A stretch of 64,000 nt of DNA from Doryteuthis pealeii (lineage: Eukaryota; Mollusca; Cephalopoda; Myopsida; Loliginidae): positions 57,669,292 to 57,733,291 of the forward strand of contig CM042157.1 in assembly GCA_023376005.1 (NCBI GenBank), in the 5' to 3' direction. The position numbers and the translations under genes were made by a program. The notes under the pieces are model-generated. The model saw only the letters and a program-made list of their open reading frames with translations, ran no database searches and was not told the origin of the DNA. Shown in pieces: positions 51,360 through 53,288 of this stretch. The stretch's first letter is position 1; every line of letters starts with the position of its first letter.

Positions 51360-53288
51360 TTCTCTTTCCTTCTCCAGACCCCAGTCATCTCTCATTTTCT
51401 CTCTCTCACTTTCTCTTTCCTTCTCCAGACCCCAGTCATCTCTCATTTTCTCTCTCTCACTTTCTCTTTCCTTCTCCAGACCCCAGTCATCTCTCATTTC
51501 TCTCTCTCATTTCTCTTTCCTTCTCCAGACCCCAGTCATCTCTCATTTTCTCCTGACCACAGTTATAGTATTTCTCTCTCACTTTCTCCCTTCTCTTGTT
51601 AAAGTATTTTTCCCTTCTTAAAAAAAAATTCCCTTCTGTAAGAACATCTGACATCTATTCCCTCAATTCAAACATGCACACTGGTATCCACAGGTCAACC
51701 TTACCTGGTGACAGATTTTGTCAGGCCGAAAACCATGGGAATCTTAGTTGACTTCCAATAATTTTATTAATACACTTAACGACCCTCAAAGATGTGTAAT
51801 CACATTTTCTGTCACAATAAATCCATCCCAGTCTACAGTTTTACAGATTAGTATGAATAAACTCAGAAATGTAACTCATTACTCCCAGGTCCACTCTGAC
51901 TTGGAGTGGTAGTACCTGTTAGGGTAACATCTATGGGTTAAATAGATTAAAAACGAGTTTAACATTTTTTTTTTTTAATTGAATACCCAACAATAATGAA
52001 TAAAACAAAATGTATTTGTCTGAATTTTTGAGATGAGGCTTGATAACTTATGTGATTTGTATTTTTCGGACTGTTGTCCTCATCTTTATATACACAAAGT
52101 TTTGACCGAATAAAGTGTTCGGTTTAAAGTTCCATGAAAGCTCCTGATTATGACAAGAAGAAGTCCAGAGGGCATATCGGTCGAACTGTTGTGTTTAACA
52201 ATAAAAATGAGGACAAAAGTCCGAAAAATCAAAATAATCCAAAAGAAAATGTCTTTGACAGAAAATAACCCACGGGTTGTCATGCCACAAAAATCCTACC
52301 AACCGACAAATGAGTAATCTGAACACTAGAGAGTAACTTCCCCTTGTTTGTTTCCCTTTGAGAAAGCCGTTTGTTTTGGTCGGCCATTTTCATTTCCCCA
52401 TAAATCTACACTGAAAATACGAATTTGTTTGAATCAATACAACTGCATGTTTTAACACGAAAATATCATAAAATGTGTTCTTAATAACAATTAAGAAATT
52501 GGTAATCTGAACATTAGCTACATAAATGAAAGTAACCTCCCCTTGTTTATTTCACTTGGAGTAAGCCATATGTTTTAGTCAGCCATTTTCATTTCACCGT
52601 AAATCTCCACTGAAAATACGAATTTGTTTGAATCAATATAACTGCATGTTTTACACGAAAATATCATAAAATGTGTTCTTAATTGTGCTTGCGCATTATT
52701 TGAAATTAACTTAATTGTTATTAAGAACACATTTCATGATATTTTTGTGTTAAAACATGCATTTGTATTGATTCGAACAAATTCGTATTTTCAGTGTAGA
52801 TTTACAGTGAAATGAAAATGGCCGACCAAAACAAACAGCTTCCTCAAAGTGAAACAAACAAGGGGAAGCTACTCTCATTTATGTAGTCAATGTTCAGATT
52901 ACCCAGAAATGTAACTGATCATTACAACTTCTCATTATAATTCTGATATTAATCAATACTTTATTTTCTCTTTTGTATTTTTGCAGAGTATAATATCGAT
53001 AAGTTGATCAAACAGAAAACAACTTTAGATTCATCCTCGTCTGCCGCTCCAGGAACAGTGTTGCATTACAAAGCGGACAACAGTCTGGTTGTGAAGTGTC
53101 TTGATGGTTGGGTCGCCTTTCGTAACGTAGTCCTCAAGAAAACAATGAGTAGTCAAGCTTTCTACAATGGATATTTATCCAAAGTAAAACCAAAGACTCT
53201 TGTCACTTTTGAAAGTGCAGAGAATTTTCTCTACGCTGATATTTACAACGCAAAAGCCACAGATCGAAGCAGTTTGTTTCAGTCGTAA
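10039..53288 (+). CDS. MTFMT: Methionyl-tRNA formyltransferase, mitochondrial (5'-partial, eight exons)
   Basis: The enzyme transfers the formyl group of 10-formyltetrahydrofolate to Met-tRNA(Met) in the mitochondrial matrix, giving the fMet-tRNA used in translation initiation. Joining 10039-10096, 12659-12801, 22816-22938, 28223-28325, 32455-32530, 34710-34801, 48536-48608 and 52987-53288 gives one frame of 322 codons plus stop. Every junction is GT-AG and every phase fits. Residues 68-82 ([15 protein letters not shown]) are the formyltransferase signature with the N-x-H pair, and FDVG at 109-112 supplies the family's catalytic Asp. The C-terminal tRNA-binding domain (about 175-290) includes INWTEQT, LKLLDMV and [13 protein letters not shown]. 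Human MTFMT is 389 residues, so about 65-70 N-terminal residues, including the presequence and FGTD start, are missing here. Introns are 2.6, 10.0, 5.3, 4.1, 2.2, 13.7 and 4.4 kb. Confidence 0.96.
10148..10641 (+). mobile_element. Non-autonomous Helitron, type 2
   Basis: The 5' part is tctatacatatataaagggc and the 3' terminus is the stem ctaccc..gggtag, six bases, then CTAG followed by T at 10642. That is the Helitron 3' signature (hairpin, short spacer, CTRR, insertion before T). Relatives: 24991-25482 (+) and 44112-44515 (-). No coding capacity. It starts about 50 bases after MTFMT exon A. Confidence 0.8.
10722..11235 (+). repeat. Repeat B copy
   Basis: Contains gactgcacctctacagaggg, a run of ten C, cacctatatgattgtccc and the ggttaaatagataaaaatg end. 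It continues into a tail with ggcataaaataacccaag. Confidence 0.8.
11287..11569 (-). repeat. Repeat K copy (minus strand)
   Basis: Reverse-strand copy; the head hairpin is at the right end (ccaatt reads as aattcaacggtaattgg). Intronic in MTFMT. Confidence 0.75.
11810..11838 (+). repeat. Single outlying relative of the 28-bp donor repeat
   Basis: ttccctcactaagtaaaaag then caaataag closely matches one unit of the array that starts at 12794, but it stands alone about 1 kb upstream in the previous intron. Confidence 0.5.
11932..12639 (-). mobile_element. Non-autonomous Helitron, type 1, next to exon B
   Basis: Read on the reverse strand, it starts A|TCTATTAATAATGGAAATT at 12639 and ends with the stem TGCC..GGCA, TTTTATTTG and CTAG|T at 11932. 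The 5' TC, 3' hairpin plus CTAG and A/T insertion site are all present. A SINE-2 is nested at 12131-12425. Its end lies 20 bases before MTFMT exon B, so the likely branch-point region of that exon is Helitron sequence. Confidence 0.8.
12131..12425 (+). repeat. SINE-2, full-length copy inside a Helitron
   Basis: The tRNA-like head has ggtgtaaaggttaaagtcat as A-box region and cgagttcaaatcccgg as B box. The body (aataccct..ggaaaggtatgaatcc, ctatggataaatagtag) and a 3' end (cgtgcggaggggttgg) are intact. The Helitron sequence resumes on both sides (cttaaaataaa at 12115 and 12430), so the SINE is the younger insertion. Confidence 0.85.
12659..12801 (+). CDS. MTFMT: MTFMT exon B
   Basis: The acceptor is tttttctttcag and the donor is CCTCA|gtaagt. 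The exon encodes residues 20-66 plus two bases of the next codon, with [21 protein letters not shown] matching the human EWP..EYDVGVVASFGR stretch of the formyl-donor-binding domain. Its last eight bases (TTTCCTCA) together with the donor are the founder unit of the 28-bp array that follows. Confidence 0.95.
12794..14010 (+). repeat. 28-bp minisatellite made of the exon B splice donor
   Basis: About 40-45 units of 26-29 bp with consensus tttcctcactaagtaaaaat caataaaa. The first unit is the exon-intron junction itself. Most units read CActaagt, with the G of the GT donor replaced by C. Six keep a GT: 12830, 12886 (gtaaat), 13267, 13433, 13461 and 13572. No spacers exist, so it is not a CRISPR. 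The end at 14003-14010 serves as the target duplication of the MITE-8 that follows. Confidence 0.95.
14011..14433 (+). mobile_element. MITE-8 copy with 8-bp target duplication
   Basis: The ends are agtgctgttatagtatgtgg and its inverse ending ataatggtacc. AAAATTTC flanks both sides (14003-14010 and 14434-14441); on the left it is part of the donor minisatellite, so the element jumped into the last unit. The interior holds three TTAGGG units (14287-14306) and a duplicated right end. The superfamily is not clear; 8 bp fits hAT, P or Merlin. Confidence 0.88.
14708..14946 (-). repeat. SINE-1 copy
   Basis: Reverse-strand copy with the aaagtcggtatcag and gctagaccaaggagattg body and the head at the right (tatcgaacccggaacc as inverted B box). 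The tail is a run of A next to gtaaagtc. Confidence 0.85.
15163..15590 (+). repeat. Repeat B copy, internally deleted
   Basis: The head (ccctgtcagctgaggc) jumps from gtaagattccccc straight to gtagcacctatatgatcg, then runs to the shared tail (ggcattaaatgacccactg, gttgatatgccgtaaaac). Confidence 0.8.
15843..15902. repeat. TA/TG microsatellite
   Basis: About 21 TA dinucleotides bordered by TG runs. Similar tracts lie at 17572, 17998, 18468, 20499, 20968, 28806, 32556, 53800, 54148, 55160 and 55978. They account for most YIYIYI-type reading frames in the window. Confidence 0.95.
16000..16244 (-). repeat. SINE-1, best-preserved copy
   Basis: On the reverse strand it reads ggccgggttagctcagtcgg (A box), then tagagcgttcggct, the B box agttcgatacc, and the body to cggactttttac. 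It looks like a tRNA in its first 70 bases, but the 3' acceptor strand is missing, so it is a SINE head and not a tRNA gene. Confidence 0.88.
16300..16592. repeat. Repeat D pair (Penelope-like, hammerhead-like core)
   Basis: The left part carries gatgaggctta and gactgttgtcctcgtct on the reverse strand. The right part carries CTGAAGA at 16496, a GGCC stem strand, and a decayed gctgaaacactg, then caataaagatgagaacaaca. Other copies: 26890-27175, 50695-51045 and 52018-52235. The CTGANGA and GAAA boxes recall hammerhead cores known from Penelope-like elements; this is inference. Confidence 0.5.
16761..17200 (-). mobile_element. Helitron type 1, degraded
   Basis: CTAG at 16761-16764 (reverse-strand 3' end), an A-rich stretch, the caatgttagagggtaagc and tgacataagcagtgacatag blocks, and a 5' end near ctccattattaata. 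Third minus-strand copy of this family; the hairpin is lost. Confidence 0.65.
17343..17512. repeat. Inverted repeat with about 49-bp arms
   Basis: The arm caggacaggcaggtacagtt followed by gcagtggctgcagctgaag (17343-17392) returns inverted at 17463-17512 with four or five mismatches. The loop is about 70 bp. The surrounding ggaggtggtccatgatgatt (17294-17313) recurs inverted at 18215-18240, so a larger foldback of about 950 bp, ending in a mariner-like ggaccaccctgtac, is possible. Confidence 0.65.
17594..17850 (+). repeat. SINE-2 copy
   Basis: Head ggcgcgtgggctagtggtta (A box), inverted-free B box tcgagtttaattcc, and body aggaaaggtatgaatcc..gtctaggagaggg. It sits right after a TA tract. After 17850 the sequence departs from the other copies. 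Confidence 0.82.
18520..19380. other. Low-complexity intron sequence, no gene seen
   Basis: T-rich and A-rich runs (33 T-rich bases near 19080) and short unique pieces. No repeat family was recognised apart from the SINE-2 that follows. Confidence 0.5.
19383..19515 (+). repeat. SINE-2 fragment
   Basis: tttcaaatcctgaacagggc (B box region) to ctatgcataaatagtagagg. The 3' half is missing. Confidence 0.75.
19516..20520. other. Intron sequence, no gene seen
   Basis: AT-rich, with a TA tract at 20499-20526. The short reverse-strand reading frames here (for instance 19922-20137) show no domain and no splice continuity. Confidence 0.45.
20522..20645. repeat. Near-perfect foldback with CTGAAGA / GCGAAAC core
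   Basis: taatgagtcagacgaaccta..ttagtttcgcttaatgctct on the left is mirrored by agagcattaagcgaaactaa..taggttcgtctgacttatta on the right, with about 55-base arms and a loop of a few bases. The same palindrome stands at 33586-33736, next to the same flanking unit. Confidence 0.85.
20646..21010 (+). repeat. Flanking unit of the foldback (Penelope-like?)
   Basis: ggtattgagcactttttact..attgttttttcttttggcca..ttggtacgactatcttggtc..ttttctcaccgcaaggattt is repeated in reverse at 33280-33575. Both loci keep the order foldback, gagcactt motif, TA tract, this unit, so they are copies of one element. Confidence 0.75.
21189..21465 (-). repeat. SINE-2 copy
   Basis: A complete reverse-strand copy: 3' end ccaacccctccacacaagca, body ttcctt..agaccggttgcctaacc, and inverted B box ccaggatttgaactcggg followed by the A-box region ccattacaccatgtgc. 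Confidence 0.88.
21642..22400. repeat. Imperfect tandem of an about 115-bp unit, first unit split
   Basis: ctggtacaaggtcat(a/t)ataat followed by cagactTgataa appears at 21645, 22124, 22239 and 22349. Between the first two lies about 430 bp with a SINE-like inverted B box (gagattgaactcgcaacctc, 21823-21842). The 100-residue reverse frame at 21670-21972 has no recognisable domain. Confidence 0.6.
22500..22815 (+). repeat. Tandem array of the exon C splice acceptor
   Basis: Ten extra copies of a 24-38 bp unit precede the real exon C start. Each has a T-rich tract, AG and then TGGTATTATC or a variant. The AG-exon-like boundaries are at 22524, 22551, 22578, 22604, 22630, 22659, 22697, 22734, 22766 and 22792; the real one is 22816 (cag|TGGTATTCTC). 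The unit is polypyrimidine tract plus AG plus the first exon bases. Using 22630 (+186 bases) or 22792 (+24) would keep the MTFMT frame open. Confidence 0.92.
22816..22938 (+). CDS. MTFMT: MTFMT exon C (catalytic signature)
   Basis: The acceptor is cttttta|cag and the donor is AAAAA|gtaaga. It completes a split His codon and encodes [19 protein letters not shown], then [20 protein letters not shown]. Asn and His of NVH are catalytic in formyltransferases, and SLLPRWRG is the invariant loop. Near-identity to bacterial Fmt here ([16 protein letters not shown]) fixes the family. Confidence 0.98.
23267..23508. mobile_element. MITE-TTAA, well preserved
   Basis: TTAA ctcttaacatcct at the left and aggatgttaagag TTAA at the right: 13-bp terminal inverted repeats inside TTAA. 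It is about 240 bp and inverted in the middle relative to 27563-27803. Non-coding. Confidence 0.82.
23605..23714 (-). pseudogene. Mariner-type transposase N-terminus, fragment
   Basis: The reverse strand encodes [18 protein letters not shown], then [16 protein letters not shown], the helix-turn-helix start typical of MOS1/SETMAR-like mariner transposases. The similarity stops after about 35 residues, and the rest of the frame is unrelated. No DDD catalytic part and no inverted repeats are left. It lies in the intron between exons C and D. Confidence 0.75.
23763..24046 (-). repeat. Repeat K copy (minus strand)
   Basis: Ends gaagtcagtcagtcag at the left and accaattcgacggtaattgg at the right; full length. 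Confidence 0.78.
24118..24685 (+). repeat. Repeat B, reference full-length copy
   Basis: Head ccaccctgtcggctgggtca; middle gccacctgttggccgtgg, cacctatatgatagcccc, ggtgaggttccagttttgg and gagcaccccttcatcacc; end gcattaaatgacccactgag then gttgatatgccgtaaacc. About 565 bp, with no pol III boxes obvious at the very start and no long reading frame. Confidence 0.85.
24991..25482 (+). mobile_element. Non-autonomous Helitron, type 2
   Basis: Starts TCTAGTACATATATAAAGGG and ends with the stem ctaccc aggcgacc gggtag, ccactt, CTAG before T (25483). Nearly identical over most of its length to 10148-10641, with a long T tract at 25219-25249. Confidence 0.82.
25483..26060. other. Intron sequence, no gene seen
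   Basis: AT-rich unique-looking sequence. A short C run (25976-25986) and a TG/TA stretch near 25836 are the only features. Confidence 0.4.
26062..26328 (-). repeat. Repeat K copy (minus strand)
   Basis: tggtttgagcaacaactaac at the left to ccaatttgacagtaattgg at the right. The head hairpin is partly decayed. Confidence 0.72.
26468..26575 (-). repeat. SINE-2 3' fragment
   Basis: atgtgacacaaagtcaattt..tctcctagactggttgccta matches the end of SINE-2 copies such as 21220-21300. Confidence 0.7.
26750..27175 (+). repeat. Repeat D copy with a repeat-K-like head
   Basis: Begins ctaactaccgtcgagttagc (compare repeat K), passes an inverted tggattttgtgtc / gacacaaaatcca pair, then aacagaatcagaacagtcta, CTGAAGA at 27079 and aacaataaagatgaggacaa. 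The hammerhead-like GAAA box reads cAAAA here, so it is decayed. Confidence 0.55.
27212..27368 (-). repeat. SINE-2 fragment
   Basis: gtctgccctactatttacac..atagttggattcatatcttt..gtattagcgctatatgaaatg: reverse-strand body without the 3' end. Confidence 0.75.
27563..27803. mobile_element. MITE-TTAA, well preserved
   Basis: TTAA ctcttaacgtcct at the left and aggatgttaagag TTAA at the right, about 240 bp. Opposite orientation to the copy at 23267-23508 inside the same MTFMT intron, so the two can pair in the pre-mRNA. Confidence 0.82.
28223..28325 (+). CDS. MTFMT: MTFMT exon D
   Basis: The acceptor is ttttcctttccag and the donor is ACATTG|gttagt. It completes a Lys codon and encodes residues 109-142, [20 protein letters not shown] then [14 protein letters not shown], matching human FDVGPILKQETVPVPPKST. 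The Asp of FDVG corresponds to the catalytic Asp of the family (Asp146 in E. coli Fmt). It ends in phase 0. Confidence 0.97.
28340..29045. other. Intron sequence, no gene seen
   Basis: Contains a G run (28450), a TA tract (28806-28838) and unique AT-rich DNA. No reading frame or repeat family recognised. Confidence 0.45.
29050..29343 (+). repeat. Repeat K copy
   Basis: gtccaattactgtcgaattg to ccaatagtagactgactgac; full length, close to the copy at 7326. Confidence 0.78.
29344..30650. other. Intron sequence; one SINE-like B box, no gene seen
   Basis: ccgggatcgaactcgtgtcc (29369-29388) reads on the reverse strand as a pol III B box, possibly a truncated tRNA-derived repeat. The 29484-29770 stretch is less AT-rich and has open frames on both strands (60 and 86 codons), but no domain. 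The rest is AT-rich. Confidence 0.4.
30655..30862. repeat. Foldback with about 44-bp arms
   Basis: ttattttctataactccaac..aaagggaaccactct (30660-30699) returns inverted at 30816-30858. The loop is about 115 bp. Confidence 0.75.
30870..31550. other. Intron sequence, no gene seen
   Basis: Unique-looking AT-rich DNA. A 64-codon reverse frame at 31010-31204 has no recognisable domain. Confidence 0.4.
31556..31835 (+). repeat. Repeat B, 3' half
   Basis: gttctgggtatgacactaaa..gtggtagtacctgttagtgt..gggttgaaatgccattaaaa. The tail has the variant ataaaatacccctagatgg. Confidence 0.72.
32018..32253 (-). repeat. SINE-1 copy
   Basis: aagtaaagtcagtagggtgg..gcactagaccaaggagatta..gtattgaactaggaaccttg..actgagctaaacc. 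Its tail is 200 bases upstream of exon E. Confidence 0.83.
32455..32530 (+). CDS. MTFMT: MTFMT exon E
   Basis: The acceptor is aatcttttcag and the donor is CTATG|gtcagt. It encodes residues 143-167, [20 protein letters not shown] then HGISY, plus one base. This is the variable linker between the catalytic and C-terminal domains (human LISVLKNLPESL..EGATY). Confidence 0.93.
32540..33270. other. Intron sequence, no gene seen
   Basis: TA tract at 32556, then AT-rich DNA. cacgtttcggcctggag (33128-33144) is a reverse-strand CGAAAC-type box as in repeat D. Confidence 0.45.
33280..33575 (-). repeat. Foldback flanking unit, second copy
   Basis: Reverse complement of 20646-21010: aaatcctcgcggtgagaaaa..accaagatagtcgtaccaac..ttggccaaaagaaaaaacaa..agtaaaaagtgctcaatacc. 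Confidence 0.75.
33586..33736. repeat. Perfect foldback with CTGAAGA / GCGAAAC core
   Basis: About 68-base arms: taaatctaatgagtcagacg..cttcagggctaagatctgac, then the exact mirror. The loop is 6-7 bases (acttagt). The perfect arms suggest a young insertion or ongoing correction between arms. Confidence 0.9.
33780..34016 (-). repeat. SINE-1 copy
   Basis: aaagttgtcggggtggccta..ctagtgctagaccaaggata..gtattgaacccggaactttg..tactgactggagctaa. Confidence 0.83.
34017..34192 (-). repeat. SINE-2 copy, 5' two-thirds
   Basis: aacccaggctgccctattat..gcccaggatttgaactctgt (inverted B box)..cttcct. It joins the SINE-1 head directly, giving a SINE-SINE dimer in one orientation. Confidence 0.75.
34331..34580 (-). 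repeat. SINE-1 copy
   Basis: gtaaagtcatcggggcggcc..gagctaacccggcc; complete. It ends 130 bases before exon F. Just upstream, 34244-34300 keeps a shared tail (tttaaatgacccaaaaaggg, ttgatatgccataaaac). Confidence 0.85.
34710..34801 (+). CDS. MTFMT: MTFMT exon F
   Basis: The acceptor is tttcttttgcag and the donor is GAAATA|gtaagt. It encodes A, then [20 protein letters not shown] and [10 protein letters not shown] (residues 168-198). It opens the C-terminal tRNA-binding domain: [19 protein letters not shown] equals human CIKWEEQTSEQIFRLYRA. Confidence 0.96.
34893..35352 (-). mobile_element. CR1/Jockey-like LINE, 3' end
   Basis: The reverse strand encodes [18 protein letters not shown] and, further on, [30 protein letters not shown] and [10 protein letters not shown], the C-terminal module after reverse transcriptase in CR1/Jockey-type LINEs (RRLRGDLI..TRGH..RKNFFS.RVV..W..LP). 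A 3' UTR follows, ending in gtacacaataaatttcatta. Everything upstream is missing (5' truncation). Confidence 0.82.
35628..35697 (-). repeat. SINE-1 head fragment
   Basis: tgccgtatcgaaccaggaaa..actgagctaaacc: inverted B and A boxes only. Confidence 0.7.
35740..35851 (+). other. Unique flank that reappears after the assembly gap
   Basis: aactcataaaattctgtcaa..gtttatcaagtttgttaata is present again at 39001-39107, just past the N run, followed both times by the same MITE end. One of the two copies is probably an assembly duplicate. Confidence 0.8.
35852..38900 (+). repeat. 30-bp satellite derived from the MITE-8 end (left of gap)
   Basis: Starts with a true element end (ggtgctgttatagtatgtgg) and repeats cctacctttttgattctgtt atagtatgtgg. 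The first 500 bp are regular; 36370-38200 is heavily scrambled; order returns toward 38900. The unit is the MITE-8 terminal inverted repeat plus about 8 bp (compare 14011-14065, where it occurs twice). Confidence 0.9.
36370..38880 (+). other. Error-rich sequence, probably uncorrected long reads
   Basis: Fragments of the 30-bp unit (ttttgattctg, tagtatgtggcc) are still found every 25-60 bases, but with insertions, deletions and substitutions spread at random and a local GC rise. This pattern fits an unpolished raw-read gap fill. Reading frames here (for example 37169-37396 reverse) should be ignored. Confidence 0.75.
38901..39000. other. Assembly gap (100 N)
   Basis: Exactly 100 N, the usual size for a gap of unknown length, placed inside the satellite. 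The true array length is therefore unknown. Confidence 0.99.
39106..40097 (+). repeat. 30-bp satellite, clean part (right of gap)
   Basis: About 32 units of atagtatgtggcctaccttt ttgattctgtt with few errors. Every few units a ttttattctattatag variant appears, giving a higher-order period of 2-5 units. Confidence 0.95.
40098..40431 (+). mobile_element. MITE-8 interior and right end
   Basis: cggtttgaatgtgtcctact to ataatggtacc: the body and right terminal repeat of the element whose left end was expanded into the satellite. Contains the telomere-like gggttacggttag (one base off TTAGGG repeats). Confidence 0.85.
40441..40600 (-). repeat. Repeat B fragment
   Basis: atttgactcatagatagggc..accactctaggtcagagtgg..agatgcagtttagtgttatac. 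Confidence 0.72.
40600..41330. other. Intron sequence, no gene seen
   Basis: Unique-looking. Two reverse frames of about 60 codons at 40774-41138 have no domain match that I recognise. The segment is less repetitive than its surroundings. Confidence 0.4.
41335..41738. mobile_element. Foldback G, complete
   Basis: GGTAATCTGAACATTAGCTA at the left, mirrored to the end at 41738 (tagctaatgttcagattacc). The arms are about 190 bp with few mismatches and a short centre. AATTTCT flanks both sides (41328-41334 and 41739-41745). Other copies: 49957, 52312 (half), 52501 and 60106. No coding capacity. Confidence 0.9.
41813..42012 (+). repeat. SINE-3 copy
   Basis: Head ggagtccacatggagtaatg, B box aagtttgaactccagtc, body ctttcggactaatacttttg..ctatgggttaaatagtatca, and tail ggcattaaataacccatg, gttgatattccattaaac. 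The tail is the one shared with repeat B. Confidence 0.8.
42362..42515 (+). repeat. GC-richer dispersed repeat, copy 1
   Basis: gatttaaaggggctgggttt..gagaatgccaacaggatcaa..ccatccatgagtttc matches 54430-54545. Its far end occurs alone at 42967-43066. Confidence 0.7.
42562..42757 (-). mobile_element. MITE-8, truncated
   Basis: taccattatagcatgtgtcc, ataaaaagcatattataagg, taaccctaaccataacccta (telomere-like), then stops at tactatattcttcag. The second end is missing. Confidence 0.8.
42872..43214 (+). repeat. SINE-1 copy interrupted by a retroposed insert
   Basis: Head gcgttcagctaggaaccaca, B box ctggttcgataccgg, then gtagcacagggatctg. The body resumes after 43066 and ends near tgccccaacgacttta. 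The 5' A box is missing. Confidence 0.85.
42967..43066 (-). mobile_element. 100-bp retroposed insert with 16-bp target duplication
   Basis: tgtgcggtaaggtaag occurs immediately before (about 42952-42967) and after (about 43067-43082). Between them is ataccccacgtgtatgggct..acccatgagct-type sequence ending in gaacaaaaa. It is the end of the repeat also seen at 54430-54610 (reverse). A long duplication plus A-rich end implies target-primed reverse transcription. Confidence 0.75.
43240..43395. repeat. Small foldback around a G run
   Basis: ttgttttaataatataatat on both sides of a nine-G run, mirrored. The left edge reads ggggtgacaagaca, as in the mariner-like end at 57720. Confidence 0.6.
43396..43683 (+). 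mobile_element. CR1/Jockey-like LINE, 3' end, second copy
   Basis: Plus strand: [19 protein letters not shown] then [20 protein letters not shown] and stop. This aligns with the copy at 34893-35352 and preserves WNKLP better. The same 3' UTR ends in caataaatttcattattatt. Confidence 0.85.
44112..44515 (-). mobile_element. Non-autonomous Helitron, type 2 (minus strand)
   Basis: On the reverse strand the 3' end is ctacgcaggcgacgccgggt agcctctgCTAG|T (44112), and the 5' part is aaggcagttgtgtgtatatg near 44500. Internally deleted relative to 10148-10641. The TA tract at 44505-44545 obscures the 5' edge. Confidence 0.8.
44600..44830 (-). repeat. Penelope-like fragment with CTGATAA core
   Basis: Reverse strand: CTGATAA (44637-44643), TGACC..GGTC stem, AAAACTAGTTGAGAAC. 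attgagcactttttctatgc at 44807 is the motif that also borders the foldback units at 20665 and 33555. Confidence 0.5.
45060..45425. repeat. Compound TG/TA/TAATATTATG satellite
   Basis: Alternating tgtgtgtgtg, tatatatata and taatattatg blocks with a period of roughly 55-60 bp, at least five periods. Confidence 0.9.
45606..45762 (+). repeat. SINE-1, headless copy
   Basis: gggatctatgtggtaaagta..ctagcgctagtgaaaagggg..ccccaacgactttac. It abuts the LINE fragment that follows, with no tail between. Confidence 0.82.
46296..47024 (+). repeat. SINE-3 copy split by a solo LTR
   Basis: Head ggggagtccctgtgacttag, B box gagttcaaactccagtc, body tctcttgggaaaggattcaa..ccagctatgggtta; resumes at atagtaccactactgttctt and ends ggtgatatgctattaaac. 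It landed inside the LINE. Confidence 0.82.
46457..46939. mobile_element. Solo LTR, 483 bp, with TTAT target duplication
   Basis: Starts TGTTGTATACC and ends GTTATGTAACA (TG..CA). TTAT flanks both sides (46453-46456 and 46940-46943). Inside is aataaacacaagacttcg (polyadenylation-type signal). No internal coding region, so it is the product of LTR-LTR recombination. Gypsy or BEL cannot be decided. Confidence 0.82.
47580..47682. repeat. CT then TA microsatellite
   Basis: About 19 CT units followed by about 19 TA units. Confidence 0.95.
47815..47996. repeat. Foldback with about 80-bp arms
   Basis: agtaaatacacaaacgatgt..cgacaatttttgggagaata..tgtgcttaatt and its near-exact inverse. The loop is about 25 bp. 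The inner end (ttaagcacatattctccc) also ends the SINE at 48066-48275. Confidence 0.85.
48066..48275 (+). repeat. tRNA-headed SINE carrying a hammerhead-like motif
   Basis: A box gttggtgtaggggttacgg, B box cagggttcgaatcacg, about 35 bases apart as in a tRNA; no 3' acceptor strand, so not a tRNA gene. The tail runs through the ribozyme-like fold (next entry) to ttcaattaagcacatattct. Located 260 bases upstream of MTFMT exon G. Confidence 0.75.
48158..48200 (+). ncRNA. Type-I hammerhead-ribozyme-like fold
   Basis: Stem I: CTCTG (48158-48162) with CAGAG (48195-48199). Core 1: CTGATGA (48163-48169). Stem II: GGCC (48170-48173), loop TAATA, GACT (48179-48182); two pairs are damaged by what look like transitions (A for G at 48180, T for C at 48182). 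Core 2: GAAA (48183-48186). Stem III: ATGT/ACAT (48186-48193) without a loop. Predicted cleavage after A at 48194 (UA). All three core segments are in the right order. Very short stem III is typical of retroelement hammerheads that act as dimers. Activity is unproven. Confidence 0.55.
48536..48608 (+). CDS. MTFMT: MTFMT exon G
   Basis: The acceptor is tttctttcttttag and the donor is AAAAG|gttagt. It encodes [20 protein letters not shown] then DVTK and one base. [17 protein letters not shown] equals human PLQTLWMANTIKLLDLV in the C-terminal domain. Confidence 0.96.
48702..49098 (+). mobile_element. MITE-8 copy with 8-bp target duplication
   Basis: ggtgccgttatagtatatgg to ataatggtacg, flanked by GAGAATTT (48694-48701) and GAGAATTC (49099-49106). 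The left end already holds a three-fold repeat of ttttggattctgttatagta, a small version of the satellite at 35852. Contains gttagggttagggttag. Confidence 0.88.
49213..49585 (+). repeat. Repeat B, 3' two-thirds
   Basis: ctagcatctatatgattgcc..gtgaggttccagttttggag..ggcattaaatgacccactga, agttgatataccataaaac. Confidence 0.8.
49957..50292. mobile_element. Foldback G, right end lost
   Basis: GGTAATCTGAACATTAGCTA through the centre to gaaatgaaaatggccgacca. The last 100 or so bases of the right arm are missing. Confidence 0.85.
50490..50605. repeat. Pyrimidine-rich minisatellite, small array
   Basis: Three units with ctccagac(c/t)(c/a)cagtcat and tttctctctttcactttct. Same unit family as 51320-51560, about 800 bp away. 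Confidence 0.8.
50695..51045 (-). repeat. Repeat D copy (minus strand), best hammerhead-like core
   Basis: Reverse strand: CTGAAGA (50726-50732), AGGCC..GGCC stem, GAAAC, with catgaggac-type sequence. It then passes gttccgtgatggctcctgat and ggttagcggaatgagaacag. The plus-strand frame [10 protein letters not shown].. is only its shadow. Confidence 0.55.
51320..51560. repeat. 51-bp pyrimidine-rich minisatellite
   Basis: ctccagaccccagtcatctc starts at 51372, 51423, 51474 and 51523, after a CT run. Open frames on both strands ([17 protein letters not shown] and its shadow) are by-products. Confidence 0.92.
51880..52010 (+). repeat. Repeat B fragment
   Basis: tactcccaggtccactctga..gtggtagtacctgttagggt..ggttaaatagattaaaaacg. 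Confidence 0.75.
52018..52235. repeat. Repeat D, inverted halves
   Basis: Left half on the reverse strand (gatgaggcttgat, ttttcggactgttgtcctca); right half forward (gctcctgattatgacaagaa, ggtcgaactgttgtgt, aacaataaaaatgaggacaa). The core box reads AAGAAGA instead of CTGAAGA, so this copy is dead as a ribozyme. Confidence 0.5.
52312..52496. mobile_element. Foldback G, left arm only
   Basis: gagtaatctgaacactagag to cttaataacaattaag. It stops at the centre of the element, where the next, complete copy begins four bases later. Confidence 0.82.
52501..52903. mobile_element. Foldback G, complete, next to the last exon
   Basis: GGTAATCTGAACATTAGCTA to tgttcagattacc, arms about 190 bp. Its right end is 83 bases upstream of exon H. 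Together with the half copy before it, it offers three alternative pairing partners in the pre-mRNA. Confidence 0.9.
52987..53288 (+). CDS. MTFMT: MTFMT exon H (C-terminus and stop)
   Basis: The acceptor is cttttgtatttttgcag. It encodes [17 protein letters not shown].., [59 protein letters not shown] and on to SLFQS, stop TAA at 53286-53288. This is the C-terminal beta-barrel: [18 protein letters not shown] equals human GWIGVRSVMLKK..FYNGYL. The last 25 residues differ from vertebrates, as expected for the variable tail. Confidence 0.98.

Noticed and set aside
51128..51556. Arg/Glu-rich and Ser/Leu-rich frames on opposite strands
   Set aside because: Both come from the 51-bp pyrimidine-rich minisatellite.
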